A DNA stretch of 64,000 bases from Verrucomicrobiota bacterium (GTDB lineage: Bacteria; Verrucomicrobiota; Verrucomicrobiia; Verrucomicrobiales; Akkermansiaceae). The first letter of the stretch is position 1. Every line of letters begins with the position of its first letter. Shown in pieces: positions 39,901 to 47,767 of the stretch. Both the position numbers and the translations under genes were made by a program. The stretch lies in contig JAFLEH010000003.1 of assembly GCA_017301995.1 (NCBI GenBank), positions 124,001-188,000 on the forward strand, given 5' to 3'. A model generated the notes under the pieces. It searched no databases and had not been told where the DNA came from. It worked only from the letters and a program-made list of their open reading frames with translations.

Positions 39901-41255
39901 GCCATCAGCAGCGGGGAAAGGGTCGCTCCCCCGTCGGTGGTATGGCGGACGCCGTTTGACAATCCAGCCGGAATCGTGAACGCGAAACATGCGCTCGCGC
40001 CGCTGGCATCGGCGGGATCGAGCGCCATCACCGGGAGGTCCCCATTGCCGTAATACGTCATTCCCGGAAGGTGGAGCGGAACGGCAGGTCCGAAGCTGAA
40101 GCCGGAGTCCGACGAACTTCGCAGCATCAGCGCGCCGCTCCCGTTCGAAACATAGCATACATAGACATGGGTCCCTTGGGCCACCATCGCGACGCGCCCG
40201 GGCCGCACCTCGTCGCTCCCGATCGTGCCCTCCGAGAGATCGCGCACGGCTTCAAAGGTCGCACCGTGGTCGATGGAACGCGCGTAGAACAGCGCCGACC
40301 TCCCGGAGGAGTTCCTTTGGTTCCAGATCGCGTGGAAATAGTCGGAGGCGCCGTCGTTGGTGACCGCGCCCATCTGGCTCAGCATGCCGGAGCCCGCCGG
40401 GCTCCAGGCTTCCGTTTTCGCCGTGGAGAGGGTCGTGGTGGAAAACGAGGTCGCACCTTCGTTCGACGACACGGCGAAAAACGGCACCGTCCCGTTCGTT
40501 TTCCAAAGCGACACCACCCGCTGGCCTTGCCACTTCACATCCATCGGATCTATGTTTCCCCAATTCCAATCGTAGGGAGCGAAGGAGCCGACGGGAACCG
40601 CCATGAAATCGGTAAAAGTGGCTCCGTGATCCTGGGAGATCACCATCCGCCCGTTCGGGATTGAATCCCATGCCACGTTGGTGCCATAGGCCACCGCGAC
40701 CCTGCCGCCCGCGACTGCGATTCGCACGGAACCGACATTGCGGTAGTCCGGCGCGCGCACGATCGTCCGCCCGGCATCAAAGGTCGCCCCACCGTCGGTC
40801 GAGCGAAAGTAGTCGATTTCGTAGTGCGCGGGAGATCCGGGCACATAGCGTTTCTGCACGATGTGCACGTCGCCGCCATCGACCGCGAGCCGGTAGGATC
40901 CCGAATCCGTTAGGGCGGTGCGATGGGATCCCTCCCCCGGATAGGGCTGAAGAACCACGCGCGCCTGCCAGGTGGCACCGCCGTCTGTCGAACGCCGGTA
41001 GTTCAGATAGCCGAGGTTGCTTCCGACCGTGGAAACCCACACGCAATGCAGCGTCTCGCCGCTCGACGCGAGTTCCACACACGAGTCCGAAGCGGCCCCA
41101 TCCGGGAAATCCTCGGATAGGTTCGTTTCCCAAGGACTGATCGGGGGCGACACCGCCGATGAGGTGACAAGTCCTCCCGTCCATAGAGTCAGACAAAGCG
41201 CCGAAGCCCTCAGCAGGCGCGTCCGCGCCAGGAATTCATCAGAATTTGTTTTCAT
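36984..41255 (-). CDS. Large secreted BNR/sialidase-like, LamG and Ig-like multidomain protein
   Basis: 1,423 residues with an N-terminal signal ('RLLRASALCLTLWTGGLVTS'). Residues about 40-500 form a sialidase-like propeller with repeated Asp boxes ('STDGGATW', 'STDGGATF', 'SQDHGATF', 'SIDHGATF'). I do not see a clear sialidase catalytic triad, so enzymatic activity is uncertain. A LamG/concanavalin-like domain follows (about 513-690, 'FTAELWVRV', 'WHHIAISYD', 'EIDNLRLWN'). Next come two Ig-like putative-binding domains ('PGLSFDNEAGVFDGTPTVPG', 'LPPGLEISAGGLITGTP'), each followed by a beta-sandwich segment ('LREDFNNG', 'LFRDDFTAG'). It ends with 'GLTGASAEPDADPDGDG', 'NIIEYACG' and the tail 'FMRVRFSGN', a diverged form of the alternative C-terminal module. 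Confidence 0.82.
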   Translation of the reverse strand: MKTNSDEFLARTRLLRASALCLTLWTGGLVTSSAVSPPISPWETNLSEDFPDGAASDSCVELASSGETLHCVWVSTVGSNLGYLNYRRSTDGGATWQARVVLQPYPGEGSHRTALTDSGSYRLAVDGGDVHIVQKRYVPGSPAHYEIDYFRSTDGGATFDAGRTIVRAPDYRNVGSVRIAVAGGRVAVAYGTNVAWDSIPNGRMVISQDHGATFTDFMAVPVGSFAPYDWNWGNIDPMDVKWQGQRVVSLWKTNGTVPFFAVSSNEGATSFSTTTLSTAKTEAWSPAGSGMLSQMGAVTNDGASDYFHAIWNQRNSSGRSALFYARSIDHGATFEAVRDLSEGTIGSDEVRPGRVAMVAQGTHVYVCYVSNGSGALMLRSSSDSGFSFGPAVPLHLPGMTYYGNGDLPVMALDPADASGASACFAFTIPAGLSNGVRHTTDGGATLSPLLMAAVPYVWDNSGPNSFRLCPVTGGGQTAWSLLNAGIRQGYSHSNLYFRQLAPSPAPTAGDNRALRLAPSRAANRLDMAEIPSTPALQFTTSFTAELWVRVTSPDPVDAWGTEVLQWGNPRSLNLKCINSNYDLSAEVRTTGGTYTLAGGQLGDRNWHHIAISYDSVGGPSNLNLYVDGTLKHALTATGDFVPSAQPLLLGGTTRGASSTLEFVGEIDNLRLWNTSRSWAQIRAGATRSLTGLEPGLAAAWSFESSIRDLKAGGADGFLLFGADYVVAPGVWQVSAPALTGTTLTSAAVGRVFHHEVVAPWANSFTASPVPPGLSFDNEAGVFDGTPTVPGVYDLAITASNAQGTAQGSLRIVVLPSEHVVLREDFNNGAQSSMTRVRPDDAYLSRDPSGALDMRAHGGDLWGGSNSIANLMLADLPATGDFTLTLGVSRFVPPQERWVEVFLSLYDDDDNYLRHGYGWVEPRGFALVSETARAGTDYGTSPADLGAGPFLLRLTKQGPLYQASYSVNGVDFTPVMQPVTWGDGSPAKAGFWFGIDPTYNDHATIDSFEVRDVPMAPQFTGPALTTAMVGSPFAWRVNGPTQGYSATGLPPGLEISAGGLITGTPTQAGVFDATVLVSHAGGSGSQNLRIVVEPADHVLFRDDFTAGLAAGYSTTGGTNYYSVAEGLMKLRANNGDTWTYFNRSLNFFSVPVQPTSDWVATLSVASYKPNSVLYNAVRLNAWQDTDNNVWTSYGIDDNNSFYREKAGVMTGVDPTAPLRNGPFQLRIVKTGNTYHAYRSTDGVNFQRVGDGPLDGTGISPSKAGFWFGIDPTEANTMLVDAFDVRELPAGTLRASMHAMGLTGASAEPDADPDGDGIPNIIEYACGTSPVLKSSKPAAPVTGTVGEAPGGPYFTLTIPLAKPVPADIEITGEFSMDLGNIMPWMSNGVDFTDTDAGDHINRTFRAPFIIGSPPSGFMRVRFSGN

Positions 41256-41524
41256 GGCATTCGAATTTTTCGGAGTAACCCAACGGATCGACGATGCACA
41301 TAACCGGAGGGTGAGGCTACGCGCGAAATCGCAAAATCGCCGCGTAATTTGCTATTTTTCGCAACGAATCACAGATTATGGTGAATCGTGAAAATCCTTT
41401 CTTGATTGACCGGAAGAACCGCCGCTCGAGCTGAAAGCGGCAAAATGCCCGCAGAAAGAGTTGGAGATCCGCACCACAGCCCAACAACCGAAAGATCTTT
41501 GCCGTTTGCTTTCCCACCCTAGCG

Positions 41525-41564
41525 GGCAATCAGCGACGGTCATAGACGCGCCGCTACAGTTGGG
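41525..41564 (+). repeat. Direct repeat, left copy, containing a REP-like half element
   Basis: These 40 bases are identical to 42759-42798. The core 41533-41558 (GCGACGGTCATAGACGCG followed by CCGCTACA) is the REP-like half site also found at 57577-57601 and 57707-57732, but the flanking bases are shared only by these two copies. That marks the pair as a duplication of one locus rather than independent REP insertions. Confidence 0.9.
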
Positions 41565-41576
41565 TGCGGATCACCG

Positions 41577-41652
41577 CCCCCTATCACTCCGCCAAGGCCT
41601 TCAGACGCGCGATTTCCGCGCGGACCATATCGGGAGAAGGCGCGCCGGGATT
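41577..41652 (-). pseudogene. Remnant of argH 3' end
   Basis: Read on the minus strand this encodes 'NNPGAPSPDMVRAEIARLK' followed by a short tail and TGA. It closely matches the last 23 or so residues of the intact argininosuccinate lyase next door ('TNPGAPSPENVRAEIARLK'). The alignment continues with the REP sequence downstream in both copies, so this is a genuine duplicate of the argH terminus. The copies differ at several bases, so the duplication is old, or one copy came from a related strain. No upstream argH sequence is present. Confidence 0.88.
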
Positions 41653-41774
41653 GTTGAATCGCTAAAATCGCAATAAGCGGGTTGACGTGCCCTCCCTTTC
41701 TTGCGTTCATTGCCGCACCTCTACCGTCGAGTTCTGGCACGTCGATTTGAATCTCCCAACACAGTCGTTTCTTC

Positions 41775-42620
41775 GTGAAGACAACCCACAGCAGATGGGA
41801 TTTCTACGCATTCGCCAACTCCATGAGGGCGCGGGTGACCGGCAATCGCGTTATCTTCGCGTGTAGTGGCTGCGTTATGGCGGGTTTGGCGCTCTTGATG
41901 ACTTTGGGGGCGCACGACAGGAGCGCTGCCGACAGTTCCGAACGGGAAAAAGTTGGAAGTCATGACGGTTGCCGCCGGTCATCACGCGGTCTTCGCGACG
42001 ATCGGGATGGAATTCCGTCGCTTTCCAATGGACGAACGGACAATGATCCGGATCGACACGATGGAGGATCACCAGAGAATCGGATAATTTTCGACGGAAA
42101 GCGGTTGCTGAATTCCAGTTCCTACGGTTTGCCCCGAGATGAAATTGGCCGTATCGAAGCTTGTATGAGCGATATCACGACGAAGTGCGTTGACGCTCGA
42201 CGACGCAGCGCCGGTGGTGCCGTGCTATCGCCTGGTTCGACAATCAGGTATGAAGGAATCGAGGAGAGTGTATTGTCCCGGATAACGGCCGATCTCGAGC
42301 GCGGTCTGTCAAAGGTTGTTTCAAAGAAATTGGCTAGGGCATTGAGTTATGATTTGATGCGCCAGATACGGTCCGAGTATAGCGGATCCGTGACTGTTAC
42401 AATGAGGCGTGTGGTAGCTGGTTCCGCAACCTACTTTTCGTCTGAACGGGCGCGTGTTGCCGGGGATCTTTCGGCCATGGATGTCATCGTGACACACGAT
42501 GACGGGAGAGTCACCAATTACGGCCCCAGCCTTGAAGCCGTTCCCTATGCGGAAGTCAGCGCCGAGTTACAGTATCCCGCCAATAGCCGACGGGATGATG
42601 ACAATTTTCTGAACGAATGA
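41775..42620 (+). CDS. Orphan hypothetical protein with N-terminal membrane segment
   Basis: 281 residues that I do not recognise. An uncharged segment at about residues 25-45 ('VIFACSGCVMAGLALLMTLG') is a probable membrane anchor or signal. It is followed by a charged, probably disordered region (about 50-100) and a C-terminal domain from about 105 with a mixed helix/strand pattern ('IEESVLSRITADLERGLSKV', 'VTVTMRRVVAGSATYFSSER'). Base composition is clearly more AT-rich than in the neighbours. The gene lies between two copies of the argH 3' end plus REP sequence, and opposite in strand to both flanking genes. All this points to acquired DNA. Confidence 0.6.
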   Translation: MKTTHSRWDFYAFANSMRARVTGNRVIFACSGCVMAGLALLMTLGAHDRSAADSSEREKVGSHDGCRRSSRGLRDDRDGIPSLSNGRTDNDPDRHDGGSPENRIIFDGKRLLNSSSYGLPRDEIGRIEACMSDITTKCVDARRRSAGGAVLSPGSTIRYEGIEESVLSRITADLERGLSKVVSKKLARALSYDLMRQIRSEYSGSVTVTMRRVVAGSATYFSSERARVAGDLSAMDVIVTHDDGRVTNYGPSLEAVPYAEVSAELQYPANSRRDDDNFLNE

Positions 42621-42674
42621 AGGCGCTTGTGAAACGGCTCGCGAACCGACTCAACAATCCGCGAATGGAACGCT

Positions 42675-42792
42675 TGTAGCGGCGCTCCGCGAGCGTCGGG
42701 GCCGATGCGTGGCGGAAATCTCTATCAATCGCGGTTTCATCGGATTTCCAGGCCTCAAGGCAATCAGCGACGGTCATAGACGCGCCGCTACA
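42675..42792. repeat. 118-bp REP-doublet / MITE-like element
   Basis: The left end TGTAGCGGCGC and the right end GCGCCGCTACA are perfect 11-bp inverted repeats. Inside them are the A-type arm (to about 42700) and the B-type arm (from 42767). A second element with the same ends and nearly the same length lies at 57616-57732, with a recognisably similar interior. The element encodes no protein. It lies between the orphan gene and the argH stop. Confidence 0.75.
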
Positions 42793-42798
42793 GTTGGG
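42759..42798 (+). repeat. Direct repeat, right copy, next to the intact argH
   Basis: Identical over 40 bases to 41525-41564 and followed after a short variable stretch by the real argH stop codon. The distance between the two copies is 1,234 bp and spans the orphan gene. Confidence 0.9.
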
Positions 42799-42840
42799 GG
42801 AGGAGCGCCGCCGGAAACGCCCGGGGTTCCTGGCCCCCTA

Positions 42841-44196
42841 TCACCCCACCACCACCTTCAGCCGCGCGATTTCCGCGCGGACGTTTTCGGGGGATGGAGC
42901 GCCGGGATTGGTGCGGGCGGCTAGGGCGCGATCGAGCGAGAAGACCGAGGCGGAGTCCGCCGGGAACGCGGGGTCGAGCGCGGGGAAATCCAGCCGGTCC
43001 AGCGGCGTGCCGGTGCGAACGGCCTCGGCCACGGCCTTGCCGACCAGTTCGTGGGCATGGCGGAACGGAATCCCCGCCTTGACCAGATGGTCGGCTAGAT
43101 CGGTGGCCAGCAGCATCGGATCGGCGGCGGCCTGGCGGCAGCGGTCCTCGCGGAACTCAAGCGCGGCCACCATCTCGGTGTTCACGGCGAGGACCAGCGC
43201 GAGCGTATCCACGGAATCAAACAGCGGCGGCTTGTCTTCCTGAAGGTCCCGGTTGTAGGTGAGCGGCAGTCCCTTGAGCGCGACCAACAGGTTCACCAGA
43301 TTTCCAGTTAGGCGACCGGTTTTGCCACGGGTCAGCTCGCAGACATCGGGGTTCTTCTTCTGCGGCATCAGCGACGAACCGGTGGTGTGCGCGTCGGATA
43401 GAGTGACGAACGCGAACTCGCTGCTGCACCACAAAATCAGGTCCTCGCTGAGACGCGATAGATGGGCGCCGCAAAGCGCGATCGCGAACAGCATCTCCGC
43501 GATGTAGTCGCGGTCGGCAATGGCATCCATCGAATTGCGGGTCACGCCGCCGAACCCGAGTTCCGCGGCGATCGCCTCGCGATCGAGGTTGATGGTGGAA
43601 CCGGCGAGCGCCCCGGATCCCAGCGGCGAAACGTTCAGGCGTCGGCGGCAATCGGCAAGCCGCGAACCATCCCGCTCCAACATTTCGACGTAGGCGAGGA
43701 AATGGTGGCCGGCGGTGACCGGTTGCCCGCGCTGGAGATGGGTGTAGCCCGGAATCACCGTGGCCGCGTGACGCTCGGCCTGCCCCAACAACGCCCGCTG
43801 GAGACCGCGGATCAGATCGGTTAGCATATCAACCTGGGCGCGGCAATACAGCCGGGTGTCGGTGGCCACCTGGTCGTTGCGGGAGCGGGCGGTGTGGAGT
43901 TTCGCGCCCGCGGGACCGATCCGGCGGGTCAGTTCCGCCTCAATGTTCATGTGAATGTCCTCAAGGGACGACTTGAACTCGAAATTTCCGGCTTCAATGT
44001 CCGCCTGGATGCCGCGAAGGCCGGCCTCGATGGCGGAAAACTCCTCCGCGGTCAGCAGTGCGGCGACCATCTGCGCGCGGGCGTGCGCGATGGATCCCGC
44101 GATATCGTGCGGATAGAGGCGCCAATCGAAGGAGATCGATTCACCGAATTGTTGGACGAGCGACGAGGTATCCTGGGAGAAGCGGCCTTTCCACAT
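42841..44196 (-). CDS. argH: Argininosuccinate lyase
   Basis: 451 residues. Splits argininosuccinate to arginine and fumarate, the last step of arginine synthesis, in the cytoplasm. The fumarase-superfamily signature 'GSSLMPQKKNPD' is intact. Other family blocks are 'HTARSRNDQVATDTRLYCR', 'GYTHLQRGQPVTAGHH' and 'SPLGSGALAGSTINLDR'. Length is usual. The start 'MWKGRFSQDTSSLVQQFGES' at 44196 is the normal N-terminus; the longer open frame upstream reads through the fucosidase gene. It begins 8 bp after the fucosidase stop codon, an unusual partner. Its 3' end is duplicated at 41577-41652. Confidence 0.95.
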   Translation of the reverse strand: MWKGRFSQDTSSLVQQFGESISFDWRLYPHDIAGSIAHARAQMVAALLTAEEFSAIEAGLRGIQADIEAGNFEFKSSLEDIHMNIEAELTRRIGPAGAKLHTARSRNDQVATDTRLYCRAQVDMLTDLIRGLQRALLGQAERHAATVIPGYTHLQRGQPVTAGHHFLAYVEMLERDGSRLADCRRRLNVSPLGSGALAGSTINLDREAIAAELGFGGVTRNSMDAIADRDYIAEMLFAIALCGAHLSRLSEDLILWCSSEFAFVTLSDAHTTGSSLMPQKKNPDVCELTRGKTGRLTGNLVNLLVALKGLPLTYNRDLQEDKPPLFDSVDTLALVLAVNTEMVAALEFREDRCRQAAADPMLLATDLADHLVKAGIPFRHAHELVGKAVAEAVRTGTPLDRLDFPALDPAFPADSASVFSLDRALAARTNPGAPSPENVRAEIARLKVVVG

Positions 44197-44204
44197 GGGG
44201 GAAA

Positions 44205-45962
44205 TCAGGGTTCGGGAGTGAATTGGATCTTGCGGATGTTGACCGGCTGCCAGCCTTCCGCGACCGGTAGCAGGCGCAGGGTGACCTTCTGACCCTTTGT
44301 CAGATTCACCACGCCGACCTTCACCGTTTGATAGGTTTCGTAATTCGCGGTCTTGGGCGCGGTGCAGGCCAGATCGCCCACGCCGGTGAGCTTGATCACC
44401 GAACCTCCGCTCGGCGAGGCCGCCTCGATGTGAATGGCGTACTTGCCGTCGCGGTCCGCCTGCATGTCCCATGAAACGGTGTCGGCCGGATCGGTCCAAA
44501 ACCCGATGTTGGACGGGCCGTGGCCTTTCCGCTCGGATTTGATTTCCTTGCCTTGGAACTGGGCGTCATCCGGCTTCAGGGTGAGCACGCCATCCTTGTT
44601 GGGAAGCACCGGCATGACCACCACCTCGGGCTTGCCCTGGACCACCACCTTGATGGTGGAACTGATCGCGTCCGGGGCCTTGGCGGGCAGTTTCAGCACC
44701 TGGCCGGCGGGAGTCTTCTCAACCGTCACCGCCGCGCCGCCGGCGAGCAGGTTGGCTGATTTGATAGGCGTGGCCAATCCGGGGACCAACAGGTTTCCAT
44801 CGGCGGGCCAATCGAACACATGCAGATAGAGAATGGTGTCGGCGCCGGCGTTCTTGGTGGTGCAGCGGCCCCACGGCAGGCCCTTGAACACGGAGGCGTG
44901 GCTGCCGTAGATCGACTCGCCGTTGACTTTCATCCACGCGCCGACCTCCTTGAGCAGTTTCACCGATTCCGCGGGGATTTCGCCTTCGGCGGTGGGCCCC
45001 ACGTTGAGCAGATAGTTGCCGCCCTTGCTGGCGATGTCCACAAGGTTGGTGATGAGCGTGGAAAGCGGTTTCCAGTTGTGATCGTAGGATTTGAAGCCCC
45101 ATGTGTCATTCATAGTCATGCAGGTTTCCCAATCGCGTCCGGGGAATCCGGTGGCCGGGATGAACTGCTCGGGTGTTTCGGTATCACCGTGATAGCCGCC
45201 GCCCAACCGGTTGTTATGAATGATGCCGGGTTTGATGGATAACAGCTTGGCCAGTTTCTCGGCGCGCGGCTGGGTCATCAGATGGGGCGTGTCCCACCAC
45301 AGCACGTCCGGCTGATACTTGGTTAGAATCTCCCGCACCTGGGGCACCGCCACGCCGTCGATGTAGGCGTCGAAACTGCCCTTGTGGGCGTCGTCCCAGC
45401 CCTCGCCGTCCTTCATGCCGGCCTTGGCGCCGCCCGGATTGGTCCAGTCCTGGGCCTGCGAATAGTAGAGGCCGAATTTCAGCCCCTGGCCGCGCGCGGC
45501 TTGCGCCAGCGGGCCGATGAGGTCCTTTTTCCAGGGAGTGGCGCCCACGATCCCCCACGGGCTGGCGTCGCTGGGGAAAAGCGTGAATCCGTCGTGGTGT
45601 TTGGAAGTGATCACCATGTAGCGCATGCCGGCTTCCTTGGCCAGCGCCGCCCACGCGGACGGATCGTACTTGGTGGGGTTGAAGGTGGCGGCGAACGCCC
45701 GGTAATCGGCCACCGGGATCTGCCCGTTGCGCATGATCCACTCGCCGATTCCGCCGATTTTCTTATCCTTGTAGGTGCCGGCCGGGACCGCATAGACACC
45801 CCAGTGGATGAACATCCCGAACTTCGCCTCGCGCCACCAACCCATGCGCGCATCCCGCTGTTCCGGGGTTTCGTTGGCATACGGATCGCCCTCCAACGCC
45901 CGTGCGGTCGGGGTCAGGGTGGTCAGAGCGGCTAGGGTTCCGGCGAGGAAGGTCGTCTTCAT
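44205..45962 (-). CDS. Secreted alpha-L-fucosidase (GH29)
   Basis: 585 residues. Hydrolyses terminal alpha-L-fucose from glycans, outside the cytoplasm. The signal peptide is 'MKTTFLAGTLAALTTLTPTA'. Family GH29 features: 'KFGMFIHWGVYAVPAGTY', 'YMVITSKHHDGFTLFPS', 'GLKFGLYYSQAQDW', 'QPDVLWWDTPHL' (the Asp here is at the position of the catalytic nucleophile) and 'GGNYLLNVGPTAEGEIP'. A C-terminal beta-sandwich of about 150 residues follows. The start at 45962 was chosen by the signal peptide. It fits the sugar-degrading theme of the window. Confidence 0.92.
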   Translation of the reverse strand: MKTTFLAGTLAALTTLTPTARALEGDPYANETPEQRDARMGWWREAKFGMFIHWGVYAVPAGTYKDKKIGGIGEWIMRNGQIPVADYRAFAATFNPTKYDPSAWAALAKEAGMRYMVITSKHHDGFTLFPSDASPWGIVGATPWKKDLIGPLAQAARGQGLKFGLYYSQAQDWTNPGGAKAGMKDGEGWDDAHKGSFDAYIDGVAVPQVREILTKYQPDVLWWDTPHLMTQPRAEKLAKLLSIKPGIIHNNRLGGGYHGDTETPEQFIPATGFPGRDWETCMTMNDTWGFKSYDHNWKPLSTLITNLVDIASKGGNYLLNVGPTAEGEIPAESVKLLKEVGAWMKVNGESIYGSHASVFKGLPWGRCTTKNAGADTILYLHVFDWPADGNLLVPGLATPIKSANLLAGGAAVTVEKTPAGQVLKLPAKAPDAISSTIKVVVQGKPEVVVMPVLPNKDGVLTLKPDDAQFQGKEIKSERKGHGPSNIGFWTDPADTVSWDMQADRDGKYAIHIEAASPSGGSVIKLTGVGDLACTAPKTANYETYQTVKVGVVNLTKGQKVTLRLLPVAEGWQPVNIRKIQFTPEP

Positions 45963-46092
45963 GCGCGATGGTACGCAGAAAACCACAGGTTCTTCCAAGA
46001 AAAATGTGTCCTGATCTTTCAGGATGCCGTGCCCTTCCGGGCCGCTTTGGGCTTGCGCGGTGGCGGGCGGTCGCCTAGTCCCTGCCTCGCCC

Positions 46093-47745
46093 ATGTCGAG
46101 TTCCAGCTATTCCATTCCGTCGCCCGCCTTGCAGAAGGAGGTGCGGCGCCGCCGTTCGTTCGCGATCATTTCGCATCCGGACGCGGGCAAGACCACGCTC
46201 ACCGAGAAGTTTCTCCTCTACGGCGGCGCCCTGACCCTGGCCGGCAGCGTCACCGCCCGGAAAAACCAGCGCGCCACCACCTCCGACTGGATGGAGTTGG
46301 AGAAACAGCGCGGTATTTCGGTTAGCTCGACCGTGCTGCAGTTCGAGTACAACGATTGCGTGGTCAACATCCTCGACACCCCCGGACACAAGGACTTTTC
46401 CGAGGACACCTACCGCGTTCTAACCGCCGTGGACGCCGCCGTCATGGTGGTGGACGCCGGCAAGGGCATCGAAAGCCAGACCCGCAAGCTGTTCGAAGTC
46501 TGCCGCCGCCGCGGCGTGCCGATCTTCACCTTCATGAACAAGCTCGACCGCCCGGCCAAGCCGCCGCTCGATCTGGTGGACGAACTCGAAAACGTGTTGG
46601 GCATCCACGCCTTCCCGCTCAACTGGCCGCTGGGCGACGGACCCCGGTTCAAGGGCGTGTACGACCGCGAGCACCGCCAGGTTCACCTGTTCGAACGCAC
46701 CGCCCACGGCGCCTTCCGCGCGCCGGTCAAGGTTTCCGGCATCGGCGACGAGGGCGTTAGGGCGGCGATCGACGAGGGAACCTACCGGCAGGTTTGCGAC
46801 GAGTTGGAGCTGTTGGAAGGCGCGGGCGCGGACTTCGATGTGGCGAAAGTGCTGGCCGGCGAGCTGACCCCGGTGTTTTTCGGCAGCGCGGCCAACAACT
46901 TCGGTGTGCAGCTTTTGTTGGACCGTTTCCTCGAACTCTCCCCTCCCCCGCTGCCGCGCAAAAGCGAGGACCTATCCATCGATCCGGCGTCGGAGGAGTT
47001 TTCCGCGTTCGTCTTCAAGATCCAGGCGAACATGAATCCGAAACACCGCGACCGCGTGGCCTTCGTGCGCATCGTTTCGGGAAAATTCGAGCGCGACATG
47101 AACGTGCTCAACACCCGCAGCGGCGAGCGCATGCGGTTGGGAAACTCGCAGCGGCTCTTCGCCCGCGAACGCGAAACGGTGGACGACGCCTACGCCGGCG
47201 ACGTGGTGGGCCTGGTGGGCAACTACGACCTGCTCATCGGCGACACCCTGGCCACCGCGCCCGGCGTGACCTTCCATGAGATCCCGCGGTTCGCGCCGGA
47301 ATGCTTCGCCTATCTGCATAACAAAAGCACCGCCAAGTACAAACGGTTCCGCGACGGACTCCAACAGCTCCTCAAGGAAGGCGTGGCCAGCGAGTTCCAA
47401 CCGCTCGACGGCGGCTCGGGTGCGGCTCCGCTGTTAGGCGCGGTGGGCCCGCTCCAGTTCGAAGTGCTCCAATACCGTCTCGAAGGCGAATACGCCGCGG
47501 AAACCCGCATGGAATCCGCCTCGTGGTCGATCGCCCGCTGGCTCAAACCCCGCGAGGGCGACCCGATGGCCCCGGTGGCCCGCCCGTCGCTCTCGCTCGG
47601 CGCGGCGCTCGCCCGCGACTCCAACGGATGGCTCGTCGCCCTCCTGCCCAGCGAGTGGGCGCTCAAGACGTTCACCGACAAAAACGACGACTGGATCGTC
47701 TCCGACCAGCCGTTTCCGCCTCCGGCGGCGGAGCTGAAACGTTAG
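46093..47745 (+). CDS. prfC: Peptide chain release factor 3
   Basis: 550 residues. A translational GTPase that removes release factors 1 and 2 from the ribosome after termination. GTP-binding motifs are all present: 'SHPDAGKTTLTE' (P-loop), 'DTPGHKDFSEDTYR' (G3), 'NKLDRPAKPP' (G4) and 'FFGSAANNFGV' (G5). The RF3-specific 'KNQRATTSDWMELEKQRGIS' switch region is intact. Length is usual. The ATG at 46093 gives the expected N-terminus; the open frame extends to 46024. It is divergent from the fucosidase gene, with 130 bp between. Confidence 0.96.
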   Translation: MSSSSYSIPSPALQKEVRRRRSFAIISHPDAGKTTLTEKFLLYGGALTLAGSVTARKNQRATTSDWMELEKQRGISVSSTVLQFEYNDCVVNILDTPGHKDFSEDTYRVLTAVDAAVMVVDAGKGIESQTRKLFEVCRRRGVPIFTFMNKLDRPAKPPLDLVDELENVLGIHAFPLNWPLGDGPRFKGVYDREHRQVHLFERTAHGAFRAPVKVSGIGDEGVRAAIDEGTYRQVCDELELLEGAGADFDVAKVLAGELTPVFFGSAANNFGVQLLLDRFLELSPPPLPRKSEDLSIDPASEEFSAFVFKIQANMNPKHRDRVAFVRIVSGKFERDMNVLNTRSGERMRLGNSQRLFARERETVDDAYAGDVVGLVGNYDLLIGDTLATAPGVTFHEIPRFAPECFAYLHNKSTAKYKRFRDGLQQLLKEGVASEFQPLDGGSGAAPLLGAVGPLQFEVLQYRLEGEYAAETRMESASWSIARWLKPREGDPMAPVARPSLSLGAALARDSNGWLVALLPSEWALKTFTDKNDDWIVSDQPFPPPAAELKR

Positions 47746-47767
47746 ATCGCACCAGCCGGCCACCTCC

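Larger units (their letters stand above)
41256..41774. other. Intergenic region with REP copy and argH-tail remnant
   Basis: This 519-bp gap separates the BNR/LamG gene from an orphan gene. The part next to 41255 probably holds the promoter of the minus-strand gene; no Shine-Dalgarno site is seen. Positions 41525-41564 hold a 40-bp sequence repeated exactly near argH, followed by a fragment of the argH 3' end (41577-41650), listed separately. I see nothing supportable in the rest. Confidence 0.6.
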
